Origin: Leptoclinus maculatus
Taxonomy: Eukaryota > Chordata > Actinopteri > Perciformes > Stichaeidae
DNA length: 64,000 nucleotides
Reading direction: 5' to 3'
Assembly (NCBI GenBank): GCA_032191485.1
Contig: JAVDOI010000005.1
Coordinates: 8,237,979 to 8,301,978, forward strand
Shown: positions 48,070 through 59,019 of the stretch, piece by piece
How the letters are laid out: each line of letters opens with the position of its first letter
Numbering within the stretch: position 1 is the stretch's first letter
Position numbers and translations under genes: made by a program
The notes under the pieces: generated by a model
What the model saw: the letters and a program-made list of their open reading frames with translations, nothing else
What the model was told of the DNA's origin: nothing
Databases searched by the model: none

Positions 48070-48819
48070 CAGTGGCGGCTGGTCCATAGAGGGCGCTAGG
48101 GCGCCGCCCCCCCTAGAGCTACAAAAAATAAAAATAAAAATAAAAATAAAATTTAAAATAAAAATAAACTATACAAATTGTCAATATTTGTGTTTTTGAA
48201 ACATGGAATCACCCAGTAATATGTGTAAAATATGATATCTGCGGTAAATATATGCTTTTCCTGCTTGTCCTCTCTGCCTGTCTGCTCTTCCTCTCTGTGT
48301 GTGCACGTCTCAGCTGGCTGGGGCGCTGGAAAAACTGCCCCAAAGAGGCGGGTCTATAAAGCAGTTTAGCCAATGCTGAGTAAAGATATAAATGAGTGAC
48401 ATACAATTCAGCCAATCAGCGTCCTCAAATAGATTCAGCTTGGGGCAGTTTTAATTCTGCCCCAAGCTGCGCGTTCTCGTCAGGAGAAGTCTCTACAGGA
48501 GAGCGCCAGTGTGAGCACTACTCCTCCAAGACCCGTTTGAGAGGAGAACTGAGAGGAGAAACTACTGAAAGAGCTGATCCCAGATCAGCCTGACCTCACA
48601 ATCAGACAGCAGACTAGCAGGAAAGAGAAGCAGTACATGAAGCTTCTCTACTAGCTGTACACCAGACAGGTTTGACTCGCTGGATGATGTCATAATAATA
48701 ACTTATTTATCTTTTTAAAACAACGGGGACAGAACCAGCATGGACAGTTAGGGAGTGAGGGACATGAAGCACCTGTCTGAGAAATGGATATATAGTTATA
48801 TATATATATATATATATAT

Positions 48820-48890
<71 letters not shown>

Positions 48891-49275
48891 ATATTATAGT
48901 GAATATTATTATATGACATATATATTATTATATTATACAGAATATTATATGATATATATATTATTATATTATACAGAATATTATATGATATATATATATA
49001 TTATTATATTATACAGAATATTATTATATGATATATATATTATATTATACTGAATTCCCTGTGAGGGTGACTAAAATAAGATGTCCTGACGTGTTTGTGA
49101 AAGTGTTATTTACTGCTTCTTTTCGTGTTGGAATAAATGTTAAATATTTAACTGCAAAGTAGTAATGCGCGTTTGATACCTTAATTTGTTTGCATTAAAT
49201 CATTCTGGGATGTTTGCTGAAATTGATTGGATGTGGCACAGCCCTACCAAGAAAATGTTCCACCAGCCGCCACTG
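48070..49275. mobile_element. hAT-type element (inner), with perfect 8-bp TSD
   Basis: The ends are cagtggcggctggt and accagccgccactg (14-bp perfect inverted repeat), with target duplication cgtctgac at 48062-48069 and 49276-49283. It contains an A-rich aaaataaaaat run (48121-48170), an inverted pair gcttggggcagttttaattc / ctgccccaagctgcgc, and (TA)n and (TG)n arrays. Its right third is also present in reverse orientation at 59452-59745 and 60431-60720. No transposase seen. Confidence 0.9.
48796..49050. repeat. (TA)n/(TG)n microsatellites and TA-rich tandem units
   Basis: (TA)n at about 48796-48853 and (TG)n at 48854-48887 are followed by four ~40-60 bp units built on ttatattatacagaatatta and tgatatatatatt. 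Open frames here are low-complexity artefacts. Confidence 0.9.
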
Positions 49276-50154
49276 CGTCTGACCATCTAATCTTGCACTG
49301 TAAAGTTATGCTGTATCTTCTCAATGTTAATGTCATAATGCCATATCAATTACTGGCAGATAATATAGTTCACAGTTAGCCAGGCTATGACGGTAGATGT
49401 GCATTTGTTAAAAAAACATTAAATATCCAATTTATTTTATTTAAAAGGCATATTATGAAAGTATTCTTAGTTTTATTATTTCATACATGAATATACACAG
49501 GCCTAATGTGTGATGCTATTCATATGTGTTGAATATTTTCTTGTTGATACAAAGCCAAAGTTTATGGGCTGTTAAGTCCCATTAATAAATATATATATAT
49601 ACATAATCAATCAAGTTGTTGTCTTTTAATAGCTTTGCTTAGTTACACTGACATTCTGTGACTGTTCTTCCTTTTTGTGGGGTTCACCAGAGCTTTGTGT
49701 ACATTATAGCCCAAACCTGAATGCTCTGCTATACCAAATTGTGAGAAAACGGAAAATCCAGAAAAAAGTATTTCCTGTATTTTAAATACAAAATACATGT
49801 ATTGTATTTTGTTACATTTTCTGGCACCAGTATTTTGTATTTTATTTTAATAAATTCATTTAAGGGGTATTTTGTATCAAAACACATTTTGATGTATTTT
49901 TGCCCATCTCTGCTCAAATGCTGGTAACTTTATTCTGTCATGTGGTATCACGTTCATGCAGCAGCAGCACTGGAGGATCAGTAGAATTAAATACGTTGCA
50001 GCAGCACAGGGGATCTGCTAGCGCATCGCATTAATTGCAGCACAAGCGTTGAGCATCTCTTAGCGGAAACAACTACGTTCCAGCAGCAGCACAGAGCATC
50101 GGTAGCAGAATCGCATACTCCTACATATAGAAGAGGAGGGAGTGGACCGGCTCA

Positions 50155-50162
50155 TATAAATA
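50155..50162 (+). promoter_or_regulatory. TATA box of GLIPR2-like copy 2
   Basis: The tataaata context is identical to that of copy 1. The non-coding first exon ends at 50217 (tgaacag/gtgagt). The flank to the left (49921-50117) differs from copy 1, so the copies share only a short proximal promoter. Confidence 0.6.
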
Positions 50163-50394
50163 CCGACTTCACGACAGCAAAAGAACGTTGCAGGACATCC
50201 CTCCAGACCCTGAACAGGTGAGTGCAGGAGGTTATTTACTGTTGATAGGTAATACCTGCTTTATGAAATATTTGTAACTCAATTTCTAATCATTTAAAAG
50301 AATTTATTGATTATTTTAGTGTATTGAGTGTATTTTTGTTCATCATTCATAACTGTGTTCTTATGTCATTTCAGCATTCATAACCCCAGACACA

Positions 50395-52038
50395 ATGGCA
50401 GGTTAGTGCTCAGGAATTATTGTCCTCCACAAGAACACACAAGACATGATCATTGAGAGATGTGTTTATGATCACAAGGCAGGATTCATCCTGTCTACAC
50501 CCACACTGTTGAGAAATACCAGCCTCAGTTTCCTCTCAGCACTTAAAGCTCATCAATTAATAATGTATTCTTTTATTTACAGATCAAATCTTTCAGAGGG
50601 AATTCCTAGAAACCCACAACGCCTACAGGGCAAAGCACAGCACGCCACAGATGACCCTCAGCAGCGAGCTGACCGCTTCAGCTCAGAAATGGGCCGAACA
50701 CCTGCTGGCGATCGGCGCCCTGCAGCACAGCGTCAGTAAGGACGGAGAGAACATCTTCAACATGAGCAGCTCAGCACCCATCCATCTGACAGGTGGATAT
50801 AGACCCAACCCCTTTCTTTGCCATCCTTTTATCATGTCATTTATTCAATCTAAATGTGCAAATGATTGCTGATTGATGTATTTGTTCCCCTGCTATGCTA
50901 AGACTGTAACTTTAAAAAAAAGAACCGTTCTCCACTTATAAATAAAAGATGAATTATTACGAGGAACTCAAACTTCAACCAACAATTCAAATGTTCATAT
51001 TTTGTTCATTCTACACATTTCTTTTCTCTTTCTCACATTTTAGGGAAAGAAGCTGTGGATTCGTGGTATAGTGAGATTAAGGATTACAGTTGGAGCATCC
51101 CTGGATTCAGTGGTGTTACTGGTAAATTCATAAACAGAGATATCTGAAATATCAATAACAAAGTTCATGTTACATCTGCATCCCTAAAATATGCATCAGA
51201 TAAAAATCAAGCCAGAGGAATAGTAAAACATGAAGTTACTACTTAGTTATGTTGCTCTGTTATAATGTGTTAAGTTAAATGGGGAAACAATCAAGGCCTA
51301 CCAACCTTATGTTGTAGTTTCTATGAATGATGCATTTAATACAACATTGACAGACAGCATGTAGCACCACACTTTGACCTCACTGCTCTGCTGTGATTCC
51401 TCCTGCAGGTCATTTTACTCAGGTGGTGTGGAAAGACAGCACTGAACTGGGCGTTGGTATGGCCACCGATGGCAAGAAGGTCTTTGTGGTTGGGCAGTAC
51501 CGGCCAGCTGGCAACATGAACATGGCGGGATACTTTGACAAAAACGTCCTCCCACTAGGTAACATATTAGCACTATGTTGTATATAATATTGTCTGAATA
51601 GGTTAAGACCATTACCTCACACGGCTGCACAAGTCAACTTTACAAGCTGGTTAGGGCTACATCACACTAAAGACCACTGGTGTAAAGGTCATTCACTCAA
51701 GCACTGTTCTTTTGAGGTAGTTGTATCTTACTGAAGAACAAAACATGAGGAGCTTTTTTGAATGAAGCTAAAGCCACAACAAAGTCAACTATGCTCTACT
51801 AAATGTGTGTAAAGCATGTGCTTCCGTCTCAATCACCAGCAGCAGACATCTCCTCTCATGCAGCCTGCTGTGTCTCAGCTAGCTGCGGCTACTCTTTGTT
51901 TATGGTGCAGGTTTTAAGAATGGTGCAGGTTTTAAGAATATTCACATTTTCCTGCAGCGATGGCTTGTTAAGCTTTAGCTTTGTCAGTTGAACACTTGCA
52001 TGCCTCATCACCAGTATTTGTTGTCATTTACAGCTTAA
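50395..52038 (+). CDS. GLIPR2/GAPR-1-like CAP superfamily protein, copy 2
   Basis: Exons 50395-50401, 50583-50792, 51044-51121, 51409-51558 and 52034-52038 mirror copy 1, with the same phases and a 149-residue product. The CAP residues His51, Glu58, Glu83 and His100 are kept, and the protein appears identical to that of copy 1. The first coding intron is about 300 bp shorter because it lacks the copy-1 insertion. The proximal promoter and 3' UTR with aataaa (about 52191) are duplicated too, so both genes may be expressed. Confidence 0.88.
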
Positions 52039-52503
52039 AGGCTGTGCCATTTTACAGCTGGCAGAGAGGGTGGAGCAGAAAACACGTCCAGTAAGGGAGG
52101 TGGAGTGAGCCCAAGGACATCTTGTACACTCCTGTAGATGACCATGACCAGCCCTGCAGCCCCCAACACACTGTAGCTAAATGTTCCATGAATAAAGTCA
52201 AATAAAACACGATGTTGTATGAAATTGTCTTGATTCATTTAATGATTTTAAATGTATTGAGGTTCCATATAAAGTAAATTCATTCTAAGGATGATGAAAT
52301 GTTGCACTTATTCGTAGAATTAGGAACAAGTGTCACGCCATCGTGAGACTTGGTCTCAGCTCCAAAATGATGAGGGGGTGATGTTCACGGTAAAACCACG
52401 CCACCTGGCGGCGCTACAATAGATATACATTCAGCCAGCAAGACCGCGTTAACTGTGTGTCGTTGTTCGTCTGCTGTATATCTACACTACAGAAACACTA
52501 CAT

Positions 52504-52514
52504 TGGCGACGAGG
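52504..52514 (+). promoter_or_regulatory. tRNA-type primer-binding site of the Mag-like element
   Basis: tggcgacgagg lies one base after the LTR end (actaca). A TGG start is what a tRNA CCA 3' end needs. This contrasts with the neighbouring chromodomain Gypsy. Confidence 0.6.
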
Positions 52515-52887
52515 TGTAAAAGGAATGACACAACGAGTCGACACGGACACCGCGTTTTTCCAGAAAGAAAAAAGAGGGGAGAACGACGGACAAGCGGATG
52601 AGTGCGGCTAGGCCAAGCTAGCTAAGCTAACACAGACACACGTTGATGGTAGTCGACACACAAGCATGGCAGGAAACACTGCTGCTCTCCCTCCTTTCGA
52701 CACTTACTGACCCTGGCTCTGTCGCACCTCGCTGGAATAAATGGGTGCAAAGGTTTGAAAATGACACCACTGCAATGAACATTGGCGGAGACGCTAGGCT
52801 CAAAGCATTATTACATGTAGCAGGAGAACGAGTGCATGATATTTACGACACATTAGCAGCAGCAGATGACACTAGATCACACTAGAC

Positions 52888-53756
52888 CAGTGGTTCTCAA
52901 ACTGGTTCTGTCACGCCCCACTTTGGAGGAAAACAATGTTCATGCCCCAACGCCCCAACAACATTGTAACTAAATGGTCCATGTTGAACTTTTATTGAAA
53001 TAACATTTTGTGACTCCTCCATCTGTGCTTTTTCAAATAATAGAATAAAGAAAATTGCAATCGCTTTCAAGTAAACCAGATTGCTCCATCAGACAAAAAC
53101 AAATACAATGTGCAATCACTTTGTTAGAACAATGCAAATAAAATTCTATCTGTGCGAAAAATAACTAATTTGGCAAAAAATAGCTTATTGTGGCTGCAAT
53201 TCACCTGTTTTGCACTGAATATCTTTTCAAGACAATAACAATAAAGTGCAACCTGTGAAAAACTAAACAAAACAAGTTGAAATATTTGGGAATAAAGAGT
53301 TTTACTGAGTTTTACACTGCATATCTTTTCAAAACAACAATAACGTGCAACCTGTGCAATACAAAACAACATTAGTGCAGATATGTGTGAGCCATCACGT
53401 TTTATCAGTATTAGTGGCTGCAATGAGATGCTTTCCACTACACATCTTTTTAAAACGGGGTTGCAGACTTGATACGGCCACTCTCAGTTCATGCTCAATG
53501 TTGAGCTTAGATCTGTATGTTGTTTTGAGAGACGCAACAGCAGACGAGCCGATCTCACAGAGGTAGGATGTGGTGAAGGGAAGCAGAATGCCCACAGCCC
53601 TCTGAGTGGATGCTCCCTCTCCACACCGAGCCAGAACTCACTCAGTGAGCTGTAATATGTGAAGTTCTCAATAAAGTTCTTGAAATAAAAAAATGATGCA
53701 TTTCGCCCTGCGCCCCACCTGTAATACCACTGCGCCCCACAGTTTGAGAAATACTG
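52888..53756 (-). mobile_element. hAT-Charlie element in gag, 8-bp TSD
   Basis: The ends are cagtggttctcaaactg and cagtttgagaaatactg, a 17-bp inverted repeat with two mismatches. The target duplication is cactagac / cactaggc (52880-52887 and 53757-53764, one mismatch). On the minus strand, 53595-53395 encodes the end of a hAT transposase (LPFTTSYLCEIGSSAVASLK, LNIEHELRVAVSSLQPRF). The body is AT-rich. Confidence 0.9.
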
Positions 53757-53832
53757 CACTAGGCTGAGGAGGTTAGCTAAGAACTGTGAATTTGCAAGTG
53801 TCGAGGCAGAGATTTAAATGCAAATCATACAA

Positions 53833-53893
53833 AGCTGTGCATCATACAGCTGTGCATCATCCAGCTGTGCATCATACAGCTGTGCATCATCCA
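53833..53893 (+). repeat. short tandem repeat within Ty3 gag
   Basis: The agctgtgcatcat core followed by acag or ccag occurs four times. It corresponds to the gag segment encoding IIQSCASS and interrupts the normal path to RLRRKALREP. Confidence 0.85.
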
Positions 53894-54000
53894 GGCTGCG
53901 CAGGAAAGCGCTAAGGGAGCCAGACCTTAGCGGAGCCTCAGTAAACTGTCAGTGAAATAAGTTTCGAGAAATTGATTCCATGTCTACAAATAAGCCCCAC

Positions 54001-55540
54001 CAGCACTAAGATCTACCCCTTCCGCTCCAAGGTTCCATTGCCTGTCAGTGGTGCTTTCATGTGCAGTGTGGAGAAAGGACAGAAAACAACATGGTGCACA
54101 TTCTAATTAAAGAGGACGGATTCAATGTTCTCAGCTACAAAACTTCCAAAGCACTGGGACTGATCAAAATAGTCACAGCAGTATCATCCACACCACAGAG
54201 CTGCACAGTCGCAGATGAGCTAGTGGAGACTCATCCTGAATTGTTTCAGGGGATCGGAAAACTGAAAGACTTTCAGGTAAAGCTTCACATAAATCCTGAC
54301 ATTAAACCTACATGCCAACCACATCGACGTGTGCCGTTCCACATCCGCCAGAAGGTTGAGGATGAGCTTCAGAAACTGGAGGCAGAGGACATCATTGAGG
54401 AGGTCACTGGCCCGACACCATGGGTCTCACCTATTGTCGCACCTCCCAAGCCTAAAGACCCTGACAAAGTAAGACTTTGTGTTGACATGCGCCAAGCTAA
54501 CACGGCTATAGAGAGGGAACGCCACATCACTCCCACCATGGACGATGTGATACATGAGTTGAATGGAGCAACTGTGTTTTCCAAACTGGATCTGAGAGCT
54601 GGATACCACCAGCTAGAGCTTCATCCAGACAGCAGATACATCACTACCTTCACCACTCACCTTGGATTGAGGCGCTACAAGAGACTGAGTTTTGGCATAT
54701 CGTCTGCTGCTGAGGTATTTCAAAATGCCAAACACTGCAAGGTCTCTCTGGTGTGAAAAACCTCAGCGATGACATCATCGTCTACGGCGCCTCCCAGACC
54801 GAACATGACAACAACCTCCGAGCACTGTTCCAGAGACTCGGGGAAAGTGGTCTCACGATCAATCGTGACAAATGTGAGTTCAACAAGTCCAGGCTCGAGT
54901 TCTTTGGTTTCATCTTCTCTGCAGAGGGTGTCTCAGCTGATCCCAAGAAAGTCATTGCAGTTCAGCAAGCTGCAGACCCCCAGAATCCAGGTGAAATCAG
55001 GAGTCTGCTGGGCATGGCCAACTATTGCTCCAGATTTATCAAATACTTCTCCTCCATTTCAGAACCACTGTGCAAGCTCACCAGAAGAGACACACCCTGG
55101 GTATGGGGCCCAGAACAGCAAGTTGCATTACAGACACTGAAAGACAGTCTAACCAGTGACACCACTATGTCATACTTTTACCCAGGTAGAGAGACAGAAC
55201 TGATTGTGGATGCTAGCCCTGTTGGACTGGGTGCAATCCTCTAGTACATGCTAGCATATGCTAGTCGGTCTCTCAGCGATGTGGAGAGGAGATACTCCCA
55301 AACAGAAAAGGAAGCGCTGGCCATTGTGTGGAGCTGTGAGCATTTCCACCTGTACATCTATGGTCATCCTTTAACTCTAGTGACAGATCACAAAGCACTG
55401 GAAATCATATGGAACAATCCCAGGTCAAAACCACCCGCCAGGAGTGAGAGATGGGGACTGAGGATTCAGCCCTACAACAGTGAAATCACAGGACGATCTC
55501 CAAAAGAGAACAATGTCCAGGGAGACCAGAGTCATTAGAC
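54001..55540 (+). pseudogene. pol: reverse transcriptase and RNase H of the Mag-like element
   Basis: The frame 54061-54756 carries the post-protease region and RT N-terminus (LLSYKTSK-like VLSYKTSKALGLIK, ELFQGIGKLKDFQVKLHI, WVSPIVAPPKPKDPDKVRLC, KLDLRAGYHQLELH). It is lost at the fingers-palm boundary (EVFQNA then stop). RT resumes at 54753-55244 with the catalytic segment shortened (LSDDIIVYGA, the YxDD Tyr-Val context is damaged) and the connection and RNase H (IVDASPVGLGAIL). After a TAG, 55248-55538 continues with YASRSLSDVERRYSQTEKEA and VTDHKALEII. At least two frame breaks and one stop. Confidence 0.85.
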
Positions 55541-55925
55541 TCTGACTGGACAGACTCTATAGGTGAATTCTTCCCACACCAATTTTAGAAGATGAGAAAA
55601 ATATAATATTGTGTCGTCTTCACTTCACCCTGATTGAACTGAATTTAAAGCTGCAGGACAATTCAGTGAAATCGATTTTTCTAAAATGAAATACTTTATT
55701 TTAAGATGCACATTTTTGAAAAGCTTTCTGTTATGTCAGTTATTCTTTAATGCAGCCCTTATTTTACTTGAAATGAGAAGAATATTTATGTATTTCTATG
55801 TATTATTTATAATCCATCCAGTTAAATTTGGAAACTGAGAATAATTGTTAAAATATAATTGATGTGTACTTTCTTTATTTGATTTGACAGTTGTTGACTA
55901 CACAGAGACGTTACTACTACTAGAC
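55541..55925. other. unassigned AT-rich sequence inside the disrupted Ty3 element
   Basis: No similarity to other parts of the window. It replaces the missing integrase N-terminal region together with the following hAT derivative. Confidence 0.4.
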
Positions 55926-55928
55926 TTC

Positions 55929-55932
<4 letters not shown>

Positions 55933-56009
<77 letters not shown>

Positions 56010-56010
56010 A
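55933..56010. repeat. (TA)n microsatellite
   Basis: A nearly pure at/ta run of about 75 bp with one gtat interruption. Confidence 0.95.
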
Positions 56011-56149
56011 GGCACTAAATAGTGCAAGTTAGATATTATTGTAATCTTCCGGACCTTTGCACGAGGAGATTTTCTCAATCTGGACCTTTTGGAAATGTAC
56101 TTGAATACCCCTGGTATAGAAGAACACCCACACAGTTTGTTTTCATGCT

Positions 56150-57896
56150 AATAGAGCATGGTGAAATGCAAGTACGACACCGACTACATGAGATATGGAT
56201 TTTCTTACGTGTGTTATGTGTTTTGTGCTGCGAGGTTCTGGCACAAGAAAGCATGAAGCCGTCAAAACTGAACCGGCATTTGAAGCTCCTACACTACGAC
56301 TGCAGAGGACATGTTCAGCTCAGGTTCAAACTGCTCCATCTTTACATTAAAGACATTTGAGAAGTTGAACATTTGGGTAGCGGCTTGTCATTAAGGGGTG
56401 ATGGTGGGTCCTTGTCATTAAGGGGTGATGGTGGGTCCTTGTCATTAAGGGGTGATGGTGGGTCCTTGTCATTGAGGGGTGATGGTGGGTCCTTGTCATT
56501 GAGGGGTGATGGTGGGTCCTTGTCATTGAGGGGTGATGGTGGGTCCTTGTCATTGAGGGGTGATGGTGGGTCCTTGTTATTGAGGGGTGATGGTGGGTCC
56601 TTGTCATTAAGGGGTGATGGTGGGTCCTTGTCATTAAGGGGTGATGGTGGGTCCTTGTCATTAAGGGTTGATGGTGGGTCCTTGTCATTGAGGGGTGATG
56701 GTGGGTCCTTGTCATTGAGGGGTGATGGTGGGTCCTTGTCATTAAGGGGTGATGGTGGGTCCTTGTCATTAAGGGGTGATGGTGGGTCCTTGTCATTAAG
56801 GGGCGATGGTGGGTCCTTGTCATTGAGGGGTGATGGTGGGTCCTTGTCATTGAGGGGTGATGGTGGGTCCTTGTCATTGAGGGGTGATGGTGGGTCCTTG
56901 TCATTGAGGGGTGATGGTGGGTCCTTGTTATTGAGGGGTGATGGTGGGTCCTTGTCATTAAGGGGTGATGGTGGGTCCTTGTCATTAAGGGGTGATGGTG
57001 GGTCCTTGTCATTAAGGGTTGATGGTGGGTCCTTGTCATTGAGGGGTGATGGTGGGTCCTTGTCATTGAGGGGTGATGGTGGGTCCTTGTCATTAAGGGG
57101 TGATGGTGGGTCCTTGTCATTAAGGGGTGATGGTGGGTCCTTGTCATTAAGGGGTGATGGTGGGTCCTTGTCATTAAGGGGTGATGGTGGGTCCTTGTCA
57201 TTCAGGGGTGATGGTGGGTCCTTGTCATTGAGGGGTGATGGTGGGTCCTTGTCATTGAGGGGTGATGGTGGGTCCTTGTCATTGAGGGGTGATGGTGGGT
57301 CCTTGTCATTAAGGGGTGATGGTGGGTCCTTGTCATTAACGGGTGATGGTGGGTCCTTGTCATTGAGGGGTGATGGTGGGTCCTTGTCATTAAGGGGTGA
57401 TGGTGGGTCCTTGTCATTAAGGGGTGATGGTGGGTCCTTGTCATTAAGGGGTGATGGTGGGTCCTTGTCATTAAGGGTTGATGGTGGGTCCTTGTCATTG
57501 AGGGGTGATGGTGGGTCCTTGTCATTGAGGGGTGATGGTGGGTCCTTGTCATTAAGGGGTGATGGTGGGTCCTTGTCATTAAGGGGTGATGGTGGGTCCT
57601 TGTCATTCAGGGGTGATGGTGGGTCCTTGTCATTGAGGGGTGATGGTGGGTCCTTGTCATTGAGGGGTGATGGTGGGTCCTTGTCATTGAGGGGTGATGG
57701 TGGGTCCTTGTCATTGAGGGGTGATGGTAGGTCCTTGTCATTAAGGGGTGATGGTGGGTCCTTGTCATTAAGGGGTGATGGTGGGTCCTTGTCATTGAGG
57801 GGTGATGGTGGGTCCTTGTCATTAAGGGGTGATGGTGGGTCCTTGTCATTAAGGGGTGATGGTGGGTCCCGCAGCCAGACCAGTTGAGAACCACTG
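56150..57896 (+). mobile_element. deletion derivative of the ZBED5-like hAT with an expanded 3' end
   Basis: Pieces of the 22441-24806 element occur here in order. First is the BED-finger segment (gaggttctggcacaagaaag...aaactgaaccggcatttg, homologous to 22540-22590), then agctcctacactacgactgc...gttcagctc (homologous to 23055-23093). The 3' end follows (ctgctccatc...gaagttgaacatt, homologous to 24690-24730), with the terminus cagttgagaaccactg (57881-57896). The transposase core is missing. Between the 3' part and the terminus lies the 27-bp array. It sits in the integrase region of the Mag-like element. Confidence 0.85.
56385..57872 (+). repeat. 27-bp minisatellite, about 55 copies, in frame
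   Basis: The unit ggggtgatggtgggtccttg tcattaa encodes nine residues per turn (GDGGSLSLR on +, MTRTHHHPL-type on -), giving long open frames on both strands. Unit variants (attgagg, attaagg, attcagg, ggttgat, ttgttat) recur in the same order 351 bp apart (13 units), showing larger blocks were copied. A single ancestral unit is present at 24765-24785 in the related hAT copy. The 504-codon frame is a repeat artefact, not a gene with support. Confidence 0.95.
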
Positions 57897-58380
57897 CTCT
57901 AGGATTCCATCACCGCCGGATCACACCGCTGTGGCCTCAAGCTAATTCTACAGCTGAAAGATTCATGCGCACCCTGGGCAAAGCTATTTGTGTGGTCGAA
58001 ACACAAGGCATTCCCTGGAAACAACAACGGAACATCTTTCTACGTGAGTATCGATCCACACCTCACAGCACAACAGAAAGCTCACCTGCTGAACTGTTGG
58101 TCCAACGCAAGGTGTACACGAAGATTCCTTCAATCACTCAAACTGCAAGAAACTGTTCAGACTCTGAAGCCAAGATGAAATCTCATGCAGACTCTCATCG
58201 TAATGCTACACCACACACTCTCACTCCAGGTGACGCTGTGCTTCATCGTCAGCCCAATAACAGTAAGCCATTCACGGTGACCAAAGTCAAAGGCTCCATG
58301 ATCACAGCAGACAGAAATGGACACTTCGTTGTCAGGAATTCTTCATTCTCCAGAAGTAGTGGACATCTCACCAGATCCTG
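57897..58380 (+). pseudogene. pol: integrase C-terminal part of the Mag-like element
   Basis: The frame 57884-58381 includes HHRRITPLWPQANSTAERFM, whose Glu is the third catalytic acid of the integrase core, then FLREYRSTPHSTTESSPAEL and the C-terminal domain (LTPGDAVLHRQPNNSKPFTV). The zinc finger and the first two catalytic Asp residues are missing, replaced by the hAT derivative. Confidence 0.85.
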
Positions 58381-58400
58381 ATGATGATGATTGTGATTAC

Positions 58401-58534
58401 TCTGTAGTGTGAAACGCTTTATGAACCTGCTGAATGTTATTGAGCCTGTTACACTACTCCTTCACGAGCCCATTTCAGACAAACCGTAACTCCCGCTTTG
58501 TACAAGAAAACAAAAGCACAAGTAGAGAATCAAA
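58401..58534 (+). mobile_element. short hAT-transposase segment inside the Mag-like element
   Basis: tctgtagtgtgaaacgcttt through acaagtagagaatcaaatg is nearly identical to 61352-61485, part of the hAT transposase at 60.7-62.8 kb (MLNVIEP-type region). It has no hAT termini here and ends abruptly in both directions. Confidence 0.8.
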
Positions 58535-59019
58535 TGTGATGCCTCTAAGACCTCAACAACACCGAGGTACCCCTAAAGAGGCACAACAGACGTCGTCCTG
58601 CCTACCTACAGGACTATAGGTAGCTTATGGACTGTTAAACATGGACAATCTCTTGGCTGCATACAATAAATATGCTCAGAGACATGGACACTAATTTGAA
58701 CTGTTGTGAACTTAAAAGGTACTGATTTAGCCAAGTTTGAGAAGTTAAATGATTTTCCTTTAGAAATATTTAGCATAGTGTGGAATTGAAACGTTACGGG
58801 ATACTGTTGATACAGATCTTCCATATCTCTAGATGAGTACAATGATCAGTACAGTAAATAGAGTTGTTGAAGTTTGAGTAATATGTAAGAGCAAACCTAG
58901 TTTCAGTATGTCACGGTATGATGTTGGTATTTCCTTAAATAAAAAAAGGGCAATGTGATGTTCACGGTAAAACCACGCCACCTTGCGGCGGTACAATAGA
59001 TATACATTCAGCCAGCAAC

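Larger units (their letters stand above)
47567..49912. mobile_element. hAT-type element (outer), with perfect 8-bp TSD
   Basis: The terminal inverted sequences are cagagatgggca and tgcccatctctg, followed inward by related atttgaaatacgtatttc-like and aaatacaaaatacatgtatt-like blocks. The 8-bp duplication ctcaaatg is perfect (47559-47566 and 49913-49920). No transposase is recognised. A second hAT element (48070-49275) is nested inside; without it this copy is about 1.1 kb. Confidence 0.85.
50118..53325 (+). repeat. segmental duplication, copy 2 (partner 37631-41133)
   Basis: It carries the second GLIPR2-like gene, the 5' part of a Ty3 element and the start of a hAT-Charlie insertion, in the same order as copy 1. 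Coding exons appear identical, and introns differ by scattered single bases (for example cttcatattt / gttcatattt before the third coding exon). Confidence 0.9.
52666..53960 (+). pseudogene. gag: gag of the Mag-like element, split by a hAT insertion
   Basis: The first part, 52666-52887, has a frame change soon after MAGNTAALPPFD and then SVAPRWNKWVQRFENDTTAM and HVAGERVHDIYDTLAAADD. About 115 bp present in copy 1 are missing. After the hAT copy, gag resumes at about 53757 as HTRLRRLAKNCEFASVEAEI and then RRKALREPDL. Between these blocks the IIQSCAS coding segment has expanded in tandem (53833-53893). No zinc knuckle or complete protease follows. Confidence 0.75.
52379..59019 (+). mobile_element. 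Ty3 element (Mag/K02A2.6-like), degenerate and multiply interrupted
   Basis: Short LTR-like ends share tgatgttcacggtaaaacca and acaatagatatacattcagc at 52379-52502 (about 124 bp) and at 58954-59019 (truncated). After the 5' LTR, tggcgacgagg at 52504-52514 is a tRNA-type primer site. Gag, part of pol and the integrase end are recognisable. Between them are a hAT-Charlie copy (52888-53756), an unrelated stretch plus a hAT derivative (about 55540-57896), and a short hAT-transposase piece (58401-58534). The element is dead. Confidence 0.8.

Noticed and set aside
48856..49053. Open frames in 48.7-49.1 kb
   Set aside because: Translation of (TA)n and (TG)n microsatellites only.
56373..57887. 504-codon open frame as a glycine/serine-rich gene
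   Set aside because: It is entirely the 27-bp array read through; the opposite strand is also open for hundreds of codons. No promoter, splice or conservation evidence.
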